From contig NZ_VWMY01000003.1 of assembly GCF_008905045.1 (NCBI RefSeq), positions 116,714 to 180,713 of the forward strand: DNA of 64,000 nucleotides, written 5' to 3'. Positions 18,664 to 27,023 of this stretch are shown piece after piece; position 1 is the stretch's first letter, and every line of letters starts with the position of its first letter. Position numbers and translations under genes: made by a program. The stretch is from Streptomyces albicerus (GTDB lineage Bacteria; Actinomycetota; Actinomycetes; Streptomycetales; Streptomycetaceae). A model generated the notes under the pieces. It did not search any database. It was not told where the DNA came from and saw nothing but the letters and a program-made list of their open reading frames with translations.

Positions 18664-19365
18664 ATGCGAATCGTCTGTGTCGTTGTGGTCCTGACCGTCG
18701 CGAACCTGCTCAACAACTGGCTCGTGCGGGGCCCCTACGCGTATGTGGTCACCTGTGTGACCGCGACGGCCGTACTGCTGCTGATCGCCCGCTGGGACGG
18801 TCTCACTCCGGCCGATCTCGGGCTCGGCGCGGCGGGTGTGCGGCGGGGGCTGCGGTGGGCGCCTGTGCTGGCCGGTGCCGTACTCGTCGTGTTCCTGCTC
18901 GTCCTGGCCGTGCCGGCCGGCCGGGAGGCGTTCCGGGACGCCAGGGCCATGGACCTGTCCACGGCGCAGTTGCTGTGGCGGGTGCTGGTGCGGGTGCCGT
19001 TGGGGACCGTGCTGCTGGAGGAGACCGCCTTCCGCGGTGTGCTGTGGGCCATGATCCGGCGCCGGCACGGAACAGCGTGGGCCACCGCGGTGTCGTCGCT
19101 GCTCTTCGGTCTCTGGCATCTGCTGCCGTCGCGCGGCCTGGGCCGCTCGAACACCGCCGTCGCAACGGCGTTCGGCAGCGGCTCGGCGGACGTGGCGCCG
19201 ACCGTCGCGGTGGCCGTCGTGGCCATGGTCGCCGCCGGGGCGGTCCTGTGCGAGCTGCGGCGCCGCTCGGACAGTCTGCTGGCACCCGCGGCGCTGCACT
19301 GGTCGATCAACGGCTTCGGCTACGCGCTGGCCTGGGCGACATCCCGGTGGTGGCCGCCCGCCTGA
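18664..19365 (+). CDS. CPBP-family intramembrane metalloprotease
   Basis: 233 residues with about seven hydrophobic segments. The CAAX-protease/bacteriocin-processing (ABI) motifs are present: EETAFRG (EExxxR, near residue 120), LLFGLWHLLPS with the second-motif His, and ALHWSINGFGYALAW near the end. Family members are membrane zinc-type proteases, some conferring bacteriocin self-immunity or processing membrane-bound substrates. ATG 18664 follows CTGGAGTCAGG. No peptide-biosynthesis genes adjoin it, so the substrate is unknown. Confidence 0.88.
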   Translation: MRIVCVVVVLTVANLLNNWLVRGPYAYVVTCVTATAVLLLIARWDGLTPADLGLGAAGVRRGLRWAPVLAGAVLVVFLLVLAVPAGREAFRDARAMDLSTAQLLWRVLVRVPLGTVLLEETAFRGVLWAMIRRRHGTAWATAVSSLLFGLWHLLPSRGLGRSNTAVATAFGSGSADVAPTVAVAVVAMVAAGAVLCELRRRSDSLLAPAALHWSINGFGYALAWATSRWWPPA

Positions 19366-19742
19366 ATCTCGGGCCGCTCGGCACACGCCGCGCGTCGGAG
19401 GCCCCGTTGACCGTACCCGGCGGGAATCACATAATCGTCAGCATGATCGGCTACTGGTTCGACACGACGGGGCCGCTGCGCGTCCCGGATCGGACCGGAT
19501 GCGAGCGCTCAGGCCGTTAGCCGGGCCACCGCCGAACCCGCGTGCTCGCCGAGCGCCGCAGCCCGGGCCGTGCCGGTCTTCATTCCTTCCTGAGTCTCGC
19601 TGACTTCCTGAGTCTCGCTGATCCCCGGTACACGTCCGCACCGCATCACGGACTCCTCCGATCGCGGCAGGCGAGGGCACGCGTCCTGAGCCGACCCACT
19701 GTCGTCTGCCACCGCAGGACCGCGTACGAGGAGATGGATTCC
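19366..19742. other. Intergenic region with 18-bp direct repeat
   Basis: No gene seen. At 19586-19621 an 18-bp unit (CTTCCTGAGTCTCGCTGA) is perfectly duplicated in tandem, about 120 bp upstream of the dioxygenase start. It may be a binding site for a regulator of that gene or simple slippage. Confidence 0.45.
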
Positions 19743-20681
19743 ATGACTGTCATGAACGCCGGGCCGCAGCCCGCACTGCGCGAGGCCCGCGTACCGCCGG
19801 GCGGGATGTACGAGGGCGCGCGGGTCCTGCGCCGGCTGCCCGAGGGGTGGGAGGAGCGCCCGTACGAGCATTTCGAGCTCGTGCCGCAGGGGCGCACGAT
19901 CGGGGCCGAAATCCGGGGCCTCAGTCTCGCGCGGCCGTTGGGGGACGCGCTGCGCGCGGAGGTGAACCGCGCGCTGCTGGAGTGGAAGGTGCTCTTCTTC
20001 CGAGGTCAGCGGCTGACCTCCGCGCAGCAGCGTGACTTCGCCCGGCAGTGGGGAGAGTTGGAGACCAACCCGCTGCTCGCCCAGGGTTCCAGCGAGGAGG
20101 TCGTCCGCTTCGACAAGAGCGACGGCGCCACGCCGACCTTCGAGAACGTCTGGCACGCCGATGTGACCTTCCGCGAGCGGCCGGCGCTCGGCGCCGTGCT
20201 CCAGCTGCACGAGGTTCCGCCGCTCGGCGGGGACACCATGTGGGCGGACATGGCCGCCGCCTACGACAATCTGCCGCGGGAAGTGAAGGACCGCGTCGAC
20301 CGGGCCACCGCCGTGCACGACTTCATCCCCGGCTTCGCCCGCTTCTACCCGCCCGAGCGGCTCGTACCGCTGCAATCCGCCTTTCCGCCCGTGGAGCATC
20401 CGGTGGTGCGCATCCACCCGGAGACGGGGCGGCGGCTGCTCTTCGTCAACACCTCGTTCACCACCCGCATCACCGGCATGGAGCGCGAGGAGAGCGACCG
20501 GCTGCTGCGCTACCTCACGCAGCAGGCCCATGTGCCGGAGTATCAGGTGCGGTTCCGGTGGCAGCCGGGCGATGTCGCGTTCTGGGACAACCGCGCCACC
20601 CAGCACTACGCGGTGAACGACTACGCGCCGCACCGCCGGGTGGCGGAGCGGGTCGCCATCGCGGGCGACCGACCGTACTGA
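19743..20681 (+). CDS. TauD/TfdA-family Fe(II)/2-oxoglutarate dioxygenase
   Basis: 312 residues. The iron-binding HxD pair is in FENVWHADVTFRERPALGA, the distal His in WDNRATQHYAVNDY, and the 2-oxoglutarate-binding Arg in YAPHRRVAERV. The family couples decarboxylation of 2-oxoglutarate to hydroxylation and often releases sulfite from taurine and other alkylsulfonates or alkyl sulfates, or cleaves phenoxyacetates. Length and motif spacing are normal for TauD-like enzymes. ATG 19743 has GAGGAG nine bases upstream; ATG 19734 is too close to that site. It appears monocistronic, and no sulfonate transporter is next to it, so the substrate is open. Confidence 0.88.
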   Translation: MTVMNAGPQPALREARVPPGGMYEGARVLRRLPEGWEERPYEHFELVPQGRTIGAEIRGLSLARPLGDALRAEVNRALLEWKVLFFRGQRLTSAQQRDFARQWGELETNPLLAQGSSEEVVRFDKSDGATPTFENVWHADVTFRERPALGAVLQLHEVPPLGGDTMWADMAAAYDNLPREVKDRVDRATAVHDFIPGFARFYPPERLVPLQSAFPPVEHPVVRIHPETGRRLLFVNTSFTTRITGMEREESDRLLRYLTQQAHVPEYQVRFRWQPGDVAFWDNRATQHYAVNDYAPHRRVAERVAIAGDRPY

Positions 20682-20828
20682 CGGGGCAACGGCATCGACG
20701 GGGCCTCGGCATGCGCTCCGTGCCGCACGGCCCAGGCCCTCCGCGAGCGGTTGACCGAGGTCGTGGCCGCCTCTCCCGTCGCGGAGGCCGTCGTCCCGGT
20801 CTGCAAACTGGTCAACGGCTGGGACTAG

Positions 20829-20852
20829 GGCCTGTCTGACAATTCCCGTCTG
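20829..20852. mobile_element. IS-terminus-like sequence
   Basis: GGGCCTGTCTGACAATTCCC begins here, directly after a TAG. It shares AGGGCCTGTC with the terminal repeats of the MITE at 35234-35456 and resembles IS5-type ends common in Streptomyces. It marks the left edge of a block of truncated genes and is probably the surviving end of an insertion sequence. Confidence 0.4.
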
Positions 20853-21114
20853 CCGCGCGGCCGTGCTTCTGCTGCACGCCAACACCGTCGTCTCCGCCGA
20901 GTACCTGCAACGGGCCATCTGGGGAGACGAACAGCCCGTCACAGCCCGGGCCGCGCTCCAGACCTGCGTCCTGCAGCTGCGGCTGCGGCTGCGGCTGCGG
21001 CAGCTCCTCACCCGGCACGGGGTGATCGAGACCCCCGTCGAGGCGGTGCCCCGGGGCTACCCGATCACCGCCGGACCGCGGGCCCTGGACCTGATCGCAT
21101 TCCGCGACCGGGTG
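20853..21114 (+). pseudogene. SARP/AfsR-type regulator fragment (DNA-binding domain)
   Basis: The plus frame reads RAAVLLLHANTVVSAEYLQR, then AIWGDEQPVTARAALQTCVL and later EAVPRGYPITAGPRALDLIA. This is the winged-helix part of a SARP activator. It has no start codon of its own, contains a CTGCGG expansion giving LRLRLRLR, and stops abruptly at 21114 where transposase sequence begins on the other strand. It is a decayed fragment without a BTAD or ATPase domain. Confidence 0.75.
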
Positions 21115-21659
21115 GATCTTCCAGGTCTTCATACGGGCGAAGGTGTGCTCGACTCGGGCACGAACCTGCTTGTGGGAGCGGTTGTGTTCCTCCTTCCAGG
21201 ACGGGAGCTCTTCACCCTTGCGCCGACGGTGTGGAATGACCAGACCGGTGCCCTGATAGCCGCCGTCGGCAATCGGCATCGTGTTGCCGACGGCGGCTTT
21301 GGCACCGGACTCCTCCCACCCTCGGGAATCGTGCCGGTTGCCGGGCAGCGGCCGGCCAACCACGACGACGCGGCGGGTATCGGCGTCGATGACCACCTGA
21401 GGGGCAGTGGAGTACCGATAGTTCTTCGACTGCTCGGCAACTGTGTGGTCGCGGGTGGGCACCAGGGTGCCATCCACGATGAGCACGGTGTCCTTACGGA
21501 ACCGCTTCCGCGGCTGGAGCGCGAGCATCGGCCCGAGGCGGTCAATGATCCGGTCCGCGGACGACTTGGAGATCCCGAACAACAGGGCAAGCTGCCGCAT
21601 CGTCAAGTTCGTGCGCCAGTACGCCGTGACCAGCAAGATGCGGTCCTCAAGCGACAGGC
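21115..21659 (-). mobile_element. IS5-like (DDE_Tnp_4) transposase fragment
   Basis: The minus frame from about 21659 reads LSLEDRILLVTAYWRTNLTM, then SKSSADRIIDRLGPMLAL, VLIVDGTLVPTRDHTVAEQS (first catalytic Asp), MPIADGGYQGTGLVIP (second Asp) and VRARVEHTFARMKTWKI (Glu). The family C-terminus that should follow KTWKI is replaced by antisense of the SARP fragment at 21114, and the N-terminus is missing at 21659. Truncated at both ends, so not autonomous. Confidence 0.82.
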
Positions 21660-21893
21660 CCCACGGGCGACCGCGGTGCCGGCGGCTCCCCCGCGATGCA
21701 CATCGCTCTGATCAACGGCTCCCCGGCCGTCCTCGCCGTGGTCAACAACCGGGTCGTGGGCACCGTGGCGTTCGAAGTCAGCGACGGCAAGGTCGCGTCC
21801 CTGCGCGGCATCGCCGCCGCGGACCGGCTCGCGCGCCTCAACGAGGCCTGGCGGCAGCACGAACCCGACGCGCCGGTCATCAACGCATGGTGA
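21660..21893 (+). pseudogene. C-terminal fragment of an ECF sigma factor (SnoaL-like extension type)
   Basis: The frame reads GGSPAMHIALINGSPAVLAV, VNNRVVGTVAFEVSDGKVAS and LRGIAAADRLARLNEAWRQH before its stop at 21891-21893. This matches the SnoaL-like tail of ECF41/SigJ-type sigma factors, where it modulates activity. The sigma-2 and sigma-4 regions are absent: the left end abuts the transposase fragment. An ATG at 21696 could start a 65-residue peptide, but this is most likely a relic. Confidence 0.7.
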
Positions 21894-21927
21894 CGAGAGC
21901 CACCGGAATCCAGTGACCTGATCCTCC

Positions 21928-22863
21928 TCAGCCCTGGACGGTGGCAGGGCTCTGCATCCGGGCGAAGGCGCGGGGGAAGAGTTCGGCGCCGTGGCGTCCC
22001 AGTCCGTCGCGCTGGGCCGGTGAGAGGAGAGGGCTGGTGCGCAGCAGGCGGACATTGTGCTGCAGCACGTCCTCGCCGGCGCAGGGTGCGCCGAAGTCGG
22101 ACCCGTAGAGGACGTGGTCGGGAGAGGTCACGGCCAGCAGTGCAGACAGGCTCGGCAGGGAACCGGACATGGCGGTGTCGTACCAGAACCGGGAGGCGGC
22201 CTGTTCGATCTGCGCGGCGGTGACCTGCTGGGTGTTGCCCACCCAGTCCTCGCCGGCGAGCATGCACACCCGCCCGGACAGGGCCGGGAAGCACCCTCCG
22301 GCGTGGGGGAGCACGACATGCACGTCCGGCGCGGCCTCAAGGGTGCGGTGCCACAGCATGTCGACCACAACCCGCGCGGTGTCGAAGCCGACCTCGAACA
22401 AGGGGGTGGGCAGGTCCAGGACCGGCCGGCTGAAGGGGGAGGGGTGGACGAGCACGGTCGCGCGCTGCCGGCTGAGCTCGGCCCAGACGGGGGCGAAGCG
22501 CGGATCGCCTAGGTAGCGTCCGTCGACGACGCCCAGCGTGGCGAATCCGTCGACGTTCAACTCGCGCTTGGCGTACGCGATCTCTTCCAGGGCGGCGTTC
22601 ACGTCGGTGAGCGGGAGTGTGGCGAGCAGCCCGAAGCGGCCGGGGTGCTCGGCCACCACGGAGGCGGCGAACTCGTTCGACGCCCGAGCGCCCGCGGGAT
22701 CACTGATCGAGAGGTTGGACAGCAGCTGCATCGTGACGCCGGTGCGGTCCATGTGCTCCAGTCGCGGAGCCGCCTCCCAGGAGGGGACCTCGAAATGGGT
22801 GTGCACGTCGAGCCACCCCGCGTTACCTGCCACGTCGTCGCCTCCCGGCTGCTCGATGACCAT
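21928..22863 (-). CDS. Amidohydrolase-2 family protein (ACMSD-like decarboxylase or hydrolase)
   Basis: 311 residues of a metal-dependent TIM barrel. Metal and catalytic motifs are GWLDVHTHFEVPSW (HxH, near residue 21), VLVHPSPFS, VVLPHAGGCFPAL and HVLYGSDFGAP. The family includes decarboxylases such as ACMSD, gamma-resorcylate and 5-carboxyvanillate decarboxylases and some C-C or lactone hydrolases. It is divergent from the flavoprotein hydroxylase gene, and the shared 130-bp promoter region carries a palindrome also found upstream of the hydratase gene. It therefore probably belongs to the same aromatic pathway, perhaps decarboxylating an aromatic or ring-cleaved acid. The exact reaction cannot be fixed from sequence. 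Confidence 0.83.
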   Translation of the reverse strand: MVIEQPGGDDVAGNAGWLDVHTHFEVPSWEAAPRLEHMDRTGVTMQLLSNLSISDPAGARASNEFAASVVAEHPGRFGLLATLPLTDVNAALEEIAYAKRELNVDGFATLGVVDGRYLGDPRFAPVWAELSRQRATVLVHPSPFSRPVLDLPTPLFEVGFDTARVVVDMLWHRTLEAAPDVHVVLPHAGGCFPALSGRVCMLAGEDWVGNTQQVTAAQIEQAASRFWYDTAMSGSLPSLSALLAVTSPDHVLYGSDFGAPCAGEDVLQHNVRLLRTSPLLSPAQRDGLGRHGAELFPRAFARMQSPATVQG

Positions 22864-22903
22864 GTCAGGACGGTAGTAGCGGCGGACCGTGTCACCCCTT
22901 GCT

Positions 22904-22920
22904 GTTCCGGCCGCCGGAAC
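22904..22920. promoter_or_regulatory. GTTCCGG-CCG-CCGGAAC palindrome, operator of the aromatic-degradation genes
   Basis: Seven-base arms separated by three bases, located between the divergent amidohydrolase (start 22863) and hydroxylase (start 22995). The same GTTCCG-N5-CGGAAC frame occurs at 28790-28810 upstream of the hydratase gene. IclR-family regulators of aromatic catabolism in actinobacteria bind similar palindromes, and an IclR gene lies inside this cluster. Confidence 0.6.
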
Positions 22921-22994
22921 GCCGCCCGTGTGCCCGCGCTCCGCGCGGTGTGATGCACATCAGCGGTGGGCTCACACCAAAGGAGTGACACGAC

Positions 22995-24803
22995 ATGGCG
23001 AGCGCAAAGAAGCGGACAGCCGACGACAAGGTTCCCGTGCTGATCGTTGGCGCGGGACCGGCCGGACTCACCCATGCCCTGGCCCTCGCACGCTACGGCG
23101 TACGCAGCGCCGTGCTCTGCCGGTACCCCGGTCAGGCGCACAACCCGAGGGCGCACATCACGAACCAGCGGACTCTGGAGATTTTCAGCGACCTGGGCGT
23201 GTACGAGGCCGTCGAGGCCGTCGGGTACCGGCTCGAGGACATGCAGTACAACCCGTTCATCCTGTCACTGGCCGGTCCTGAGGTCGCGCGGACGACAGCG
23301 TGGGGCGCCGGTCCGCAGGACTTCGCCCGGTACCGCGCCGCGAGCCCCCACATCCCACTGAACGTCGCGCAGCACAAACTCGAGCCGGTGCTCGCCTCCG
23401 CTGCCCTGGCGACCGGCCTGGTCGATCTTCGCTACTCCACCGAGTTCATCGAGCTCGAACAGGACGACCACGAGGTGCGCGCTCACGTGGTCGACCGCAA
23501 CACCGGCCTGGCGTCGGTCATCACCGCGCAGTATCTGATCGGTGCCGACGGCGGTCGCAGTCAGGTGCTCGACCAGGCCGGGTTGTCGATCCGCGGTCCG
23601 GTGGGCATGGGGCGTGTCGTGTTCGCCTGGGTCGAGGTCGATCTGACGAAGTACGTCGGGCACCGGCCGGGCGCCATCTACTGGTCGGTCGAAAACTTCA
23701 ACTACGGCACCTGGATCATGGTCGAGCCGTGGACCCAGTGGGTCATCGGAGTCCACGTCGACGAGGACTACGTGTTCGACCCCCAGGACACGGATGAGCT
23801 GGTGGCTCAAGTACGCCACAGCATCGGCGACCCCTTCATCGACGTGAAGGTGAAGCACGTCTCGCCCTGGACCATGAACAACGCCGCCGCGGACGTCTAC
23901 TCCTCCGGCCGTGTCCTGTGCATGGGCGACGCCGTCCACCGGCACCCGCCGACCAACGGCCTGGGCAGCAACACCTCGGTAGCCGACGGCTACAACCTGG
24001 CGTGGAAGCTCAAGCTCGTCGTGGACGGCGTTGCCGGCCCCGGGCTCCTGGACTCCTATACCGCCGAACGCGCACCGGTCGGCCGACAGATCGTCGACCG
24101 CGCCTGGAAGTCGGCCACCGAGATCTTCACACTGGGCGAAGCGATCGGCATCAGGCCCGAGATGCCCGACGAGGACAAGTGGCGCATCGTGCGCAGCCTG
24201 GACGAGGACACCGAGGACGGCGCCGACCGGCGGCGGGCCGTCCGTTCCTTCCTGGACAAGCTGCCCTACCACTTCAACGCTCACGGGGTCGAGCTGGGCT
24301 ACCGCTACAGCAGCCCGGCCGTCGTCCCCGACGACGGTGACCTGCCCGACCGCCGAACCACGGACGACCTGACCTACGTGCCGTCGACATCACCCGGTGA
24401 GCACATGCCCCATGTCTGGCTGGAACGCAACCGTCAGCGGATCTCCTCCCAGCAGCTGGTGGGGCAGGGCCGCTTCGTGCTGGTCACCGGCCGCGGCGGT
24501 GCGTCGTGGGCCGACGCCGCCGAACGTGCGCGGGAGGCGTTCGGTCTCCCGATCGACGTCTGCGAGATCGGGACGGCGCACGGGTACCGGGACCCGTCGG
24601 GCGACTGGGAGCGGCTGCGTCAGATCGACGACGACGGCTGTCTCCTCGTCCGCCCCGACGGTCACATCGCCTGGCGCTCGCGGACCGCTGCCGACACCCA
24701 TCGGCTGATCGAGGTGCTGGGCCGTGTGCTCGACCGGCCGATCCCGAACGACCGGTCCGTCGGGGAAGCACTGCCCGAGCTGGCCCACGCCTCGAGTTCC
24801 TGA
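22995..24803 (+). CDS. FAD-dependent aromatic hydroxylase (phenol hydroxylase/TfdB/MhpA type)
   Basis: 602 residues. The FAD-binding GxGxxG is VLIVGAGPAGLTHALALARY (near residue 19), the DG motif is YLIGADGGRSQVLDQAG, and the GD motif is RVLCMGDAVHRHPPTNGLGS. A C-terminal thioredoxin-like fold extension (about 420-600) is normal for the phenol hydroxylase group. It would use NAD(P)H and O2 to add an ortho hydroxyl to a phenolic ring, making a catechol. It is the first gene of a rightward run leading to extradiol cleavage and C-C hydrolysis, fitting the top of a meta-cleavage pathway such as that for hydroxyphenylpropionate-like acids. The start is preceded by AAAGGAGTGACACGAC. The closest named family (TfdB, MhpA, OhpB) cannot be chosen without alignment. 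Confidence 0.88.
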   Translation: MASAKKRTADDKVPVLIVGAGPAGLTHALALARYGVRSAVLCRYPGQAHNPRAHITNQRTLEIFSDLGVYEAVEAVGYRLEDMQYNPFILSLAGPEVARTTAWGAGPQDFARYRAASPHIPLNVAQHKLEPVLASAALATGLVDLRYSTEFIELEQDDHEVRAHVVDRNTGLASVITAQYLIGADGGRSQVLDQAGLSIRGPVGMGRVVFAWVEVDLTKYVGHRPGAIYWSVENFNYGTWIMVEPWTQWVIGVHVDEDYVFDPQDTDELVAQVRHSIGDPFIDVKVKHVSPWTMNNAAADVYSSGRVLCMGDAVHRHPPTNGLGSNTSVADGYNLAWKLKLVVDGVAGPGLLDSYTAERAPVGRQIVDRAWKSATEIFTLGEAIGIRPEMPDEDKWRIVRSLDEDTEDGADRRRAVRSFLDKLPYHFNAHGVELGYRYSSPAVVPDDGDLPDRRTTDDLTYVPSTSPGEHMPHVWLERNRQRISSQQLVGQGRFVLVTGRGGASWADAAERAREAFGLPIDVCEIGTAHGYRDPSGDWERLRQIDDDGCLLVRPDGHIAWRSRTAADTHRLIEVLGRVLDRPIPNDRSVGEALPELAHASSS

Positions 24804-24839
24804 CCGTACGGCGAAGTACACGCCTGCGCCGTCGCAGCT

Positions 24840-24893
24840 CCGGCGACCGCCGGGACTGTCCCTCTGCCCGGCCCTGACGACGTCAGCGTCAGG
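24840..24893 (+). other. Two inverted repeats between hydroxylase and dioxygenase genes
   Basis: CCGGCG-AC-CGCCGG at 24840-24853 and CCTGACG-N7-CGTCAGG at 24873-24893 can fold into hairpins in the 116-bp intergenic space. They could lower readthrough, stabilise the downstream message or bind a regulator. Confidence 0.4.
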
Positions 24894-24919
24894 ACTCCTC
24901 TCCAAGAATTGGACTCAAC

Positions 24920-25810
24920 ATGAGCACCGTCAAAGCACTCGGCTACCTCGCGGTCCGCGGCCCACTGGCCGAGTGGGCCACGTTCGGCCCCGAGGTTCTC
25001 GGCGCCCAGGTGGCCCCCTCGCCCGAGGGCGAGGTACGGCTGCGCACCGACGAGAAGGTTCACCGGATCATCATCGAGGACGGCCCCGCGGCGGGTCCCT
25101 CCTCACTCGTGGCCCTCGGTCTCGAGATCGTCAGCGACGAGGCTCTCACCGGTCTCGTCGCCACCCTGACCGACAACGGCATCGAGGCCACCGAGGACCC
25201 CGGGCTGGCCGCCCGCCGCGGTGTCGACCGTGTCGTGCGCTTCGCCGACAGCGACGGCAACGGAATCGAGGCCTACGTCGGCCTCCCCGACGCCGATTCC
25301 CCGTTCGTCTCGCCGACCGGTACGACTTTCGTCGCCGGGCCGCTGGGTGTCGGTCACGTCTTCCTCTTCCCTCGCGGCACCGCGTCGGCGGCGGCCGAGT
25401 TCTACGAGAAGGTCCTGGGGTTCCTGCTCACGGACACCATCTCGTTGGCTTCGCTCGGCGTCCCCGAGGAGGACGCGGTGTTCCTGCACTGCAATCCGCG
25501 CCATCACACCGTCGCCGTGGGCACCATCCCGGGGCCGCCGCCCGGTCTGGGGCATCTGATGCTCGAGGTGGCCGACGTCTCGCAGGTCGGCAAGGCGATG
25601 GACCGCGTGAGGGCGAAAGACGAACACGTGAACATCACGCTGGGCGAGCACTCCAACGACCTGATGCTGTCCTTTTACGTGGCCACCCCTTCGGGCTTCG
25701 ACATCGAGTACGGCTGCAACGGTGTGCTCATCGACGACGCCACCTGGAAGCCCGGTCACCACGAGCTGCTGAGCAACTGGGGTCACCACTTCCAAGGCGC
25801 CCAGGCCTGA
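24920..25810 (+). CDS. Extradiol ring-cleavage dioxygenase (vicinal oxygen chelate, type I)
   Basis: 296 residues with two glyoxalase-fold modules. The catalytic C-terminal module carries the 2-His-1-Glu iron site: His in LGVGHVFLFPRG (near residue 148), His in PGLGHLMLEVADVS (near residue 213) and Glu in GFDIEYGCNG (near residue 262). The conserved acid/base His is in NPRHHTVAVG. It would open a catechol next to its hydroxyls to give a yellow ring-fission product for the hydrolase encoded next. Length is normal for BphC/MhpB-like type I enzymes. Start ATG 24920 lacks a strong ribosome-binding site but is the natural N-terminus. Confidence 0.9.
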   Translation: MSTVKALGYLAVRGPLAEWATFGPEVLGAQVAPSPEGEVRLRTDEKVHRIIIEDGPAAGPSSLVALGLEIVSDEALTGLVATLTDNGIEATEDPGLAARRGVDRVVRFADSDGNGIEAYVGLPDADSPFVSPTGTTFVAGPLGVGHVFLFPRGTASAAAEFYEKVLGFLLTDTISLASLGVPEEDAVFLHCNPRHHTVAVGTIPGPPPGLGHLMLEVADVSQVGKAMDRVRAKDEHVNITLGEHSNDLMLSFYVATPSGFDIEYGCNGVLIDDATWKPGHHELLSNWGHHFQGAQA

Positions 25811-25911
25811 TCCGAGGCCGGCGGTGCGGCCACACCGCCGGTCGTCCCCCAAGCGCCGGCGCCTACCGCCGGACCTCCCTCATACCAACGACGACAGGAA
25901 GCGCTGAAACG

Positions 25912-26784
25912 ATGACCAACACCGTCCTGACCGAGACCGCGACCAGCCGGTTCGTGCAGACCAAGAAGTGGCGCCTGCATCTCAACGAGGCGGGTGAGGG
26001 CCACCCGCTGGTCCTGCTGCACGGAGGAGGCCCCGGGGCCAGCGGCTGGAGCAACTACTCCCGGAACTTCGCCTTCTTCGCCGAGCGGTACCGGGTCCTC
26101 GCCGTCGACATGCCCGGATGGGGAAAGAGCGACACCGCGGTGCCGGGCGACCGTGACCACACCGAGGCGCTCGGGCTGCTGCTGGACGAGCTGGAGATTG
26201 ACCAGGCCGCCCTGGTCGGCAACTCGCTCGGCGGGCAGACCGCGATCCGGTACGCCGCGCGCAACAGCGACAGGGTGTCGCACCTGATCCCGATGGGTGC
26301 TCCGGCGCCCGGGGTGAACGTGTTGAGCCCCGCCTCCCACCAGACCGAGGGCATCCGGGCACTCGTCCATGCCTACCAGGACCCGACCCCGGCCAGCTTT
26401 CAGGCACTCGTCGCCGCGCTGACCTCTGATCCCGAGCTGGCCGCTGACGAGGACCTGGCCCGGCAGCGTTCCGAAGCGGCGTTGTCCCGCCCCGACCACG
26501 TCGCCAATTTCCTGTCCGCCGCACCGACAGGTGAGGTGAACGGTCCTCCGGGCGCCTACCCCGCGGTGGTGCCCGCGCTGGCGACGCTCACCGTACCCAC
26601 GCTGGTGGTACACGGCCGCGACGACAAAGCGGTGCACTTCGAGAACGCGCTGCGCCTGCTGGCGATGATCCCGGACTCCCGGCTGTACCTGTTCAACCGA
26701 TGTGGCCACTGGACTCAGATGGAATACGCCGAGGAGTTCAACCGGGTGGTGCACGAGTTCATCTCCGCGACCGGGCAGCACTGA
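25912..26784 (+). CDS. Meta-cleavage product C-C bond hydrolase (MhpC/BphD-like alpha/beta hydrolase)
   Basis: 290 residues. The oxyanion-hole segment LVLLHGGGPGASGWSNYSRN is diagnostic of meta-cleavage-product hydrolases. The nucleophile elbow is ALVGNSLGGQTAIRYA (Ser near residue 109). The catalytic Asp is in TLVVHGRDDKAVHFENA and the His in LFNRCGHWTQMEY. It would split the ring-fission product into 2-hydroxypenta-2,4-dienoate and a carboxylic acid. ATG 25912 follows GACAGGAAG. It is co-directional with and 101 bp from the dioxygenase gene. The side-chain acid released depends on the unknown growth substrate. Confidence 0.92.
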   Translation: MTNTVLTETATSRFVQTKKWRLHLNEAGEGHPLVLLHGGGPGASGWSNYSRNFAFFAERYRVLAVDMPGWGKSDTAVPGDRDHTEALGLLLDELEIDQAALVGNSLGGQTAIRYAARNSDRVSHLIPMGAPAPGVNVLSPASHQTEGIRALVHAYQDPTPASFQALVAALTSDPELAADEDLARQRSEAALSRPDHVANFLSAAPTGEVNGPPGAYPAVVPALATLTVPTLVVHGRDDKAVHFENALRLLAMIPDSRLYLFNRCGHWTQMEYAEEFNRVVHEFISATGQH

Positions 26785-26946
26785 ACTCGCTCTGCGTGGC
26801 GGCCCGGCCGGGCTCACCACAGCCCTGGCTTTCGCCGAGCCGGGGATCGCGAGCCGGGTCGCCACTCGCAGACCACCACTGAATCCGCTGCTGGGGCATC
26901 AGACCCGGCTATACCCGGCATTGACGCCCATCAGACCCTGTGCGAG

Positions 26947-26980
26947 ATTGGAGCAATCACTCTATTGGAGTGATCACTCT
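26947..26980. promoter_or_regulatory. Tandem 17-bp repeats containing GAGTGATCACTC, operator of the IclR/TetR genes
   Basis: ATTGGAGCAATCACTCT (26947-26963) is repeated as ATTGGAGTGATCACTCT (26964-26980) with two differences. The second copy includes the 12-bp perfect palindrome GAGTGATCACTC, and ATCACTC/GAGTGAT also form an inverted repeat across the junction. It lies 44-77 bp upstream of the IclR start, so it is probably the binding site of the IclR or TetR product, acting on its own promoter. Confidence 0.6.
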
Positions 26981-27023
26981 AGTGGCCTGTCATCGTCGAC
27001 AGAGCTTGTTTCGGAGGCGGCGG

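Noticed and set aside
20703..20828. Short plus-strand frame after the TauD gene ending in CKLVNGWD and a TAG
   Set aside because: Codon use looks coding and it may be the tail of a lost gene, but it is too short and unlike any family I know to annotate.
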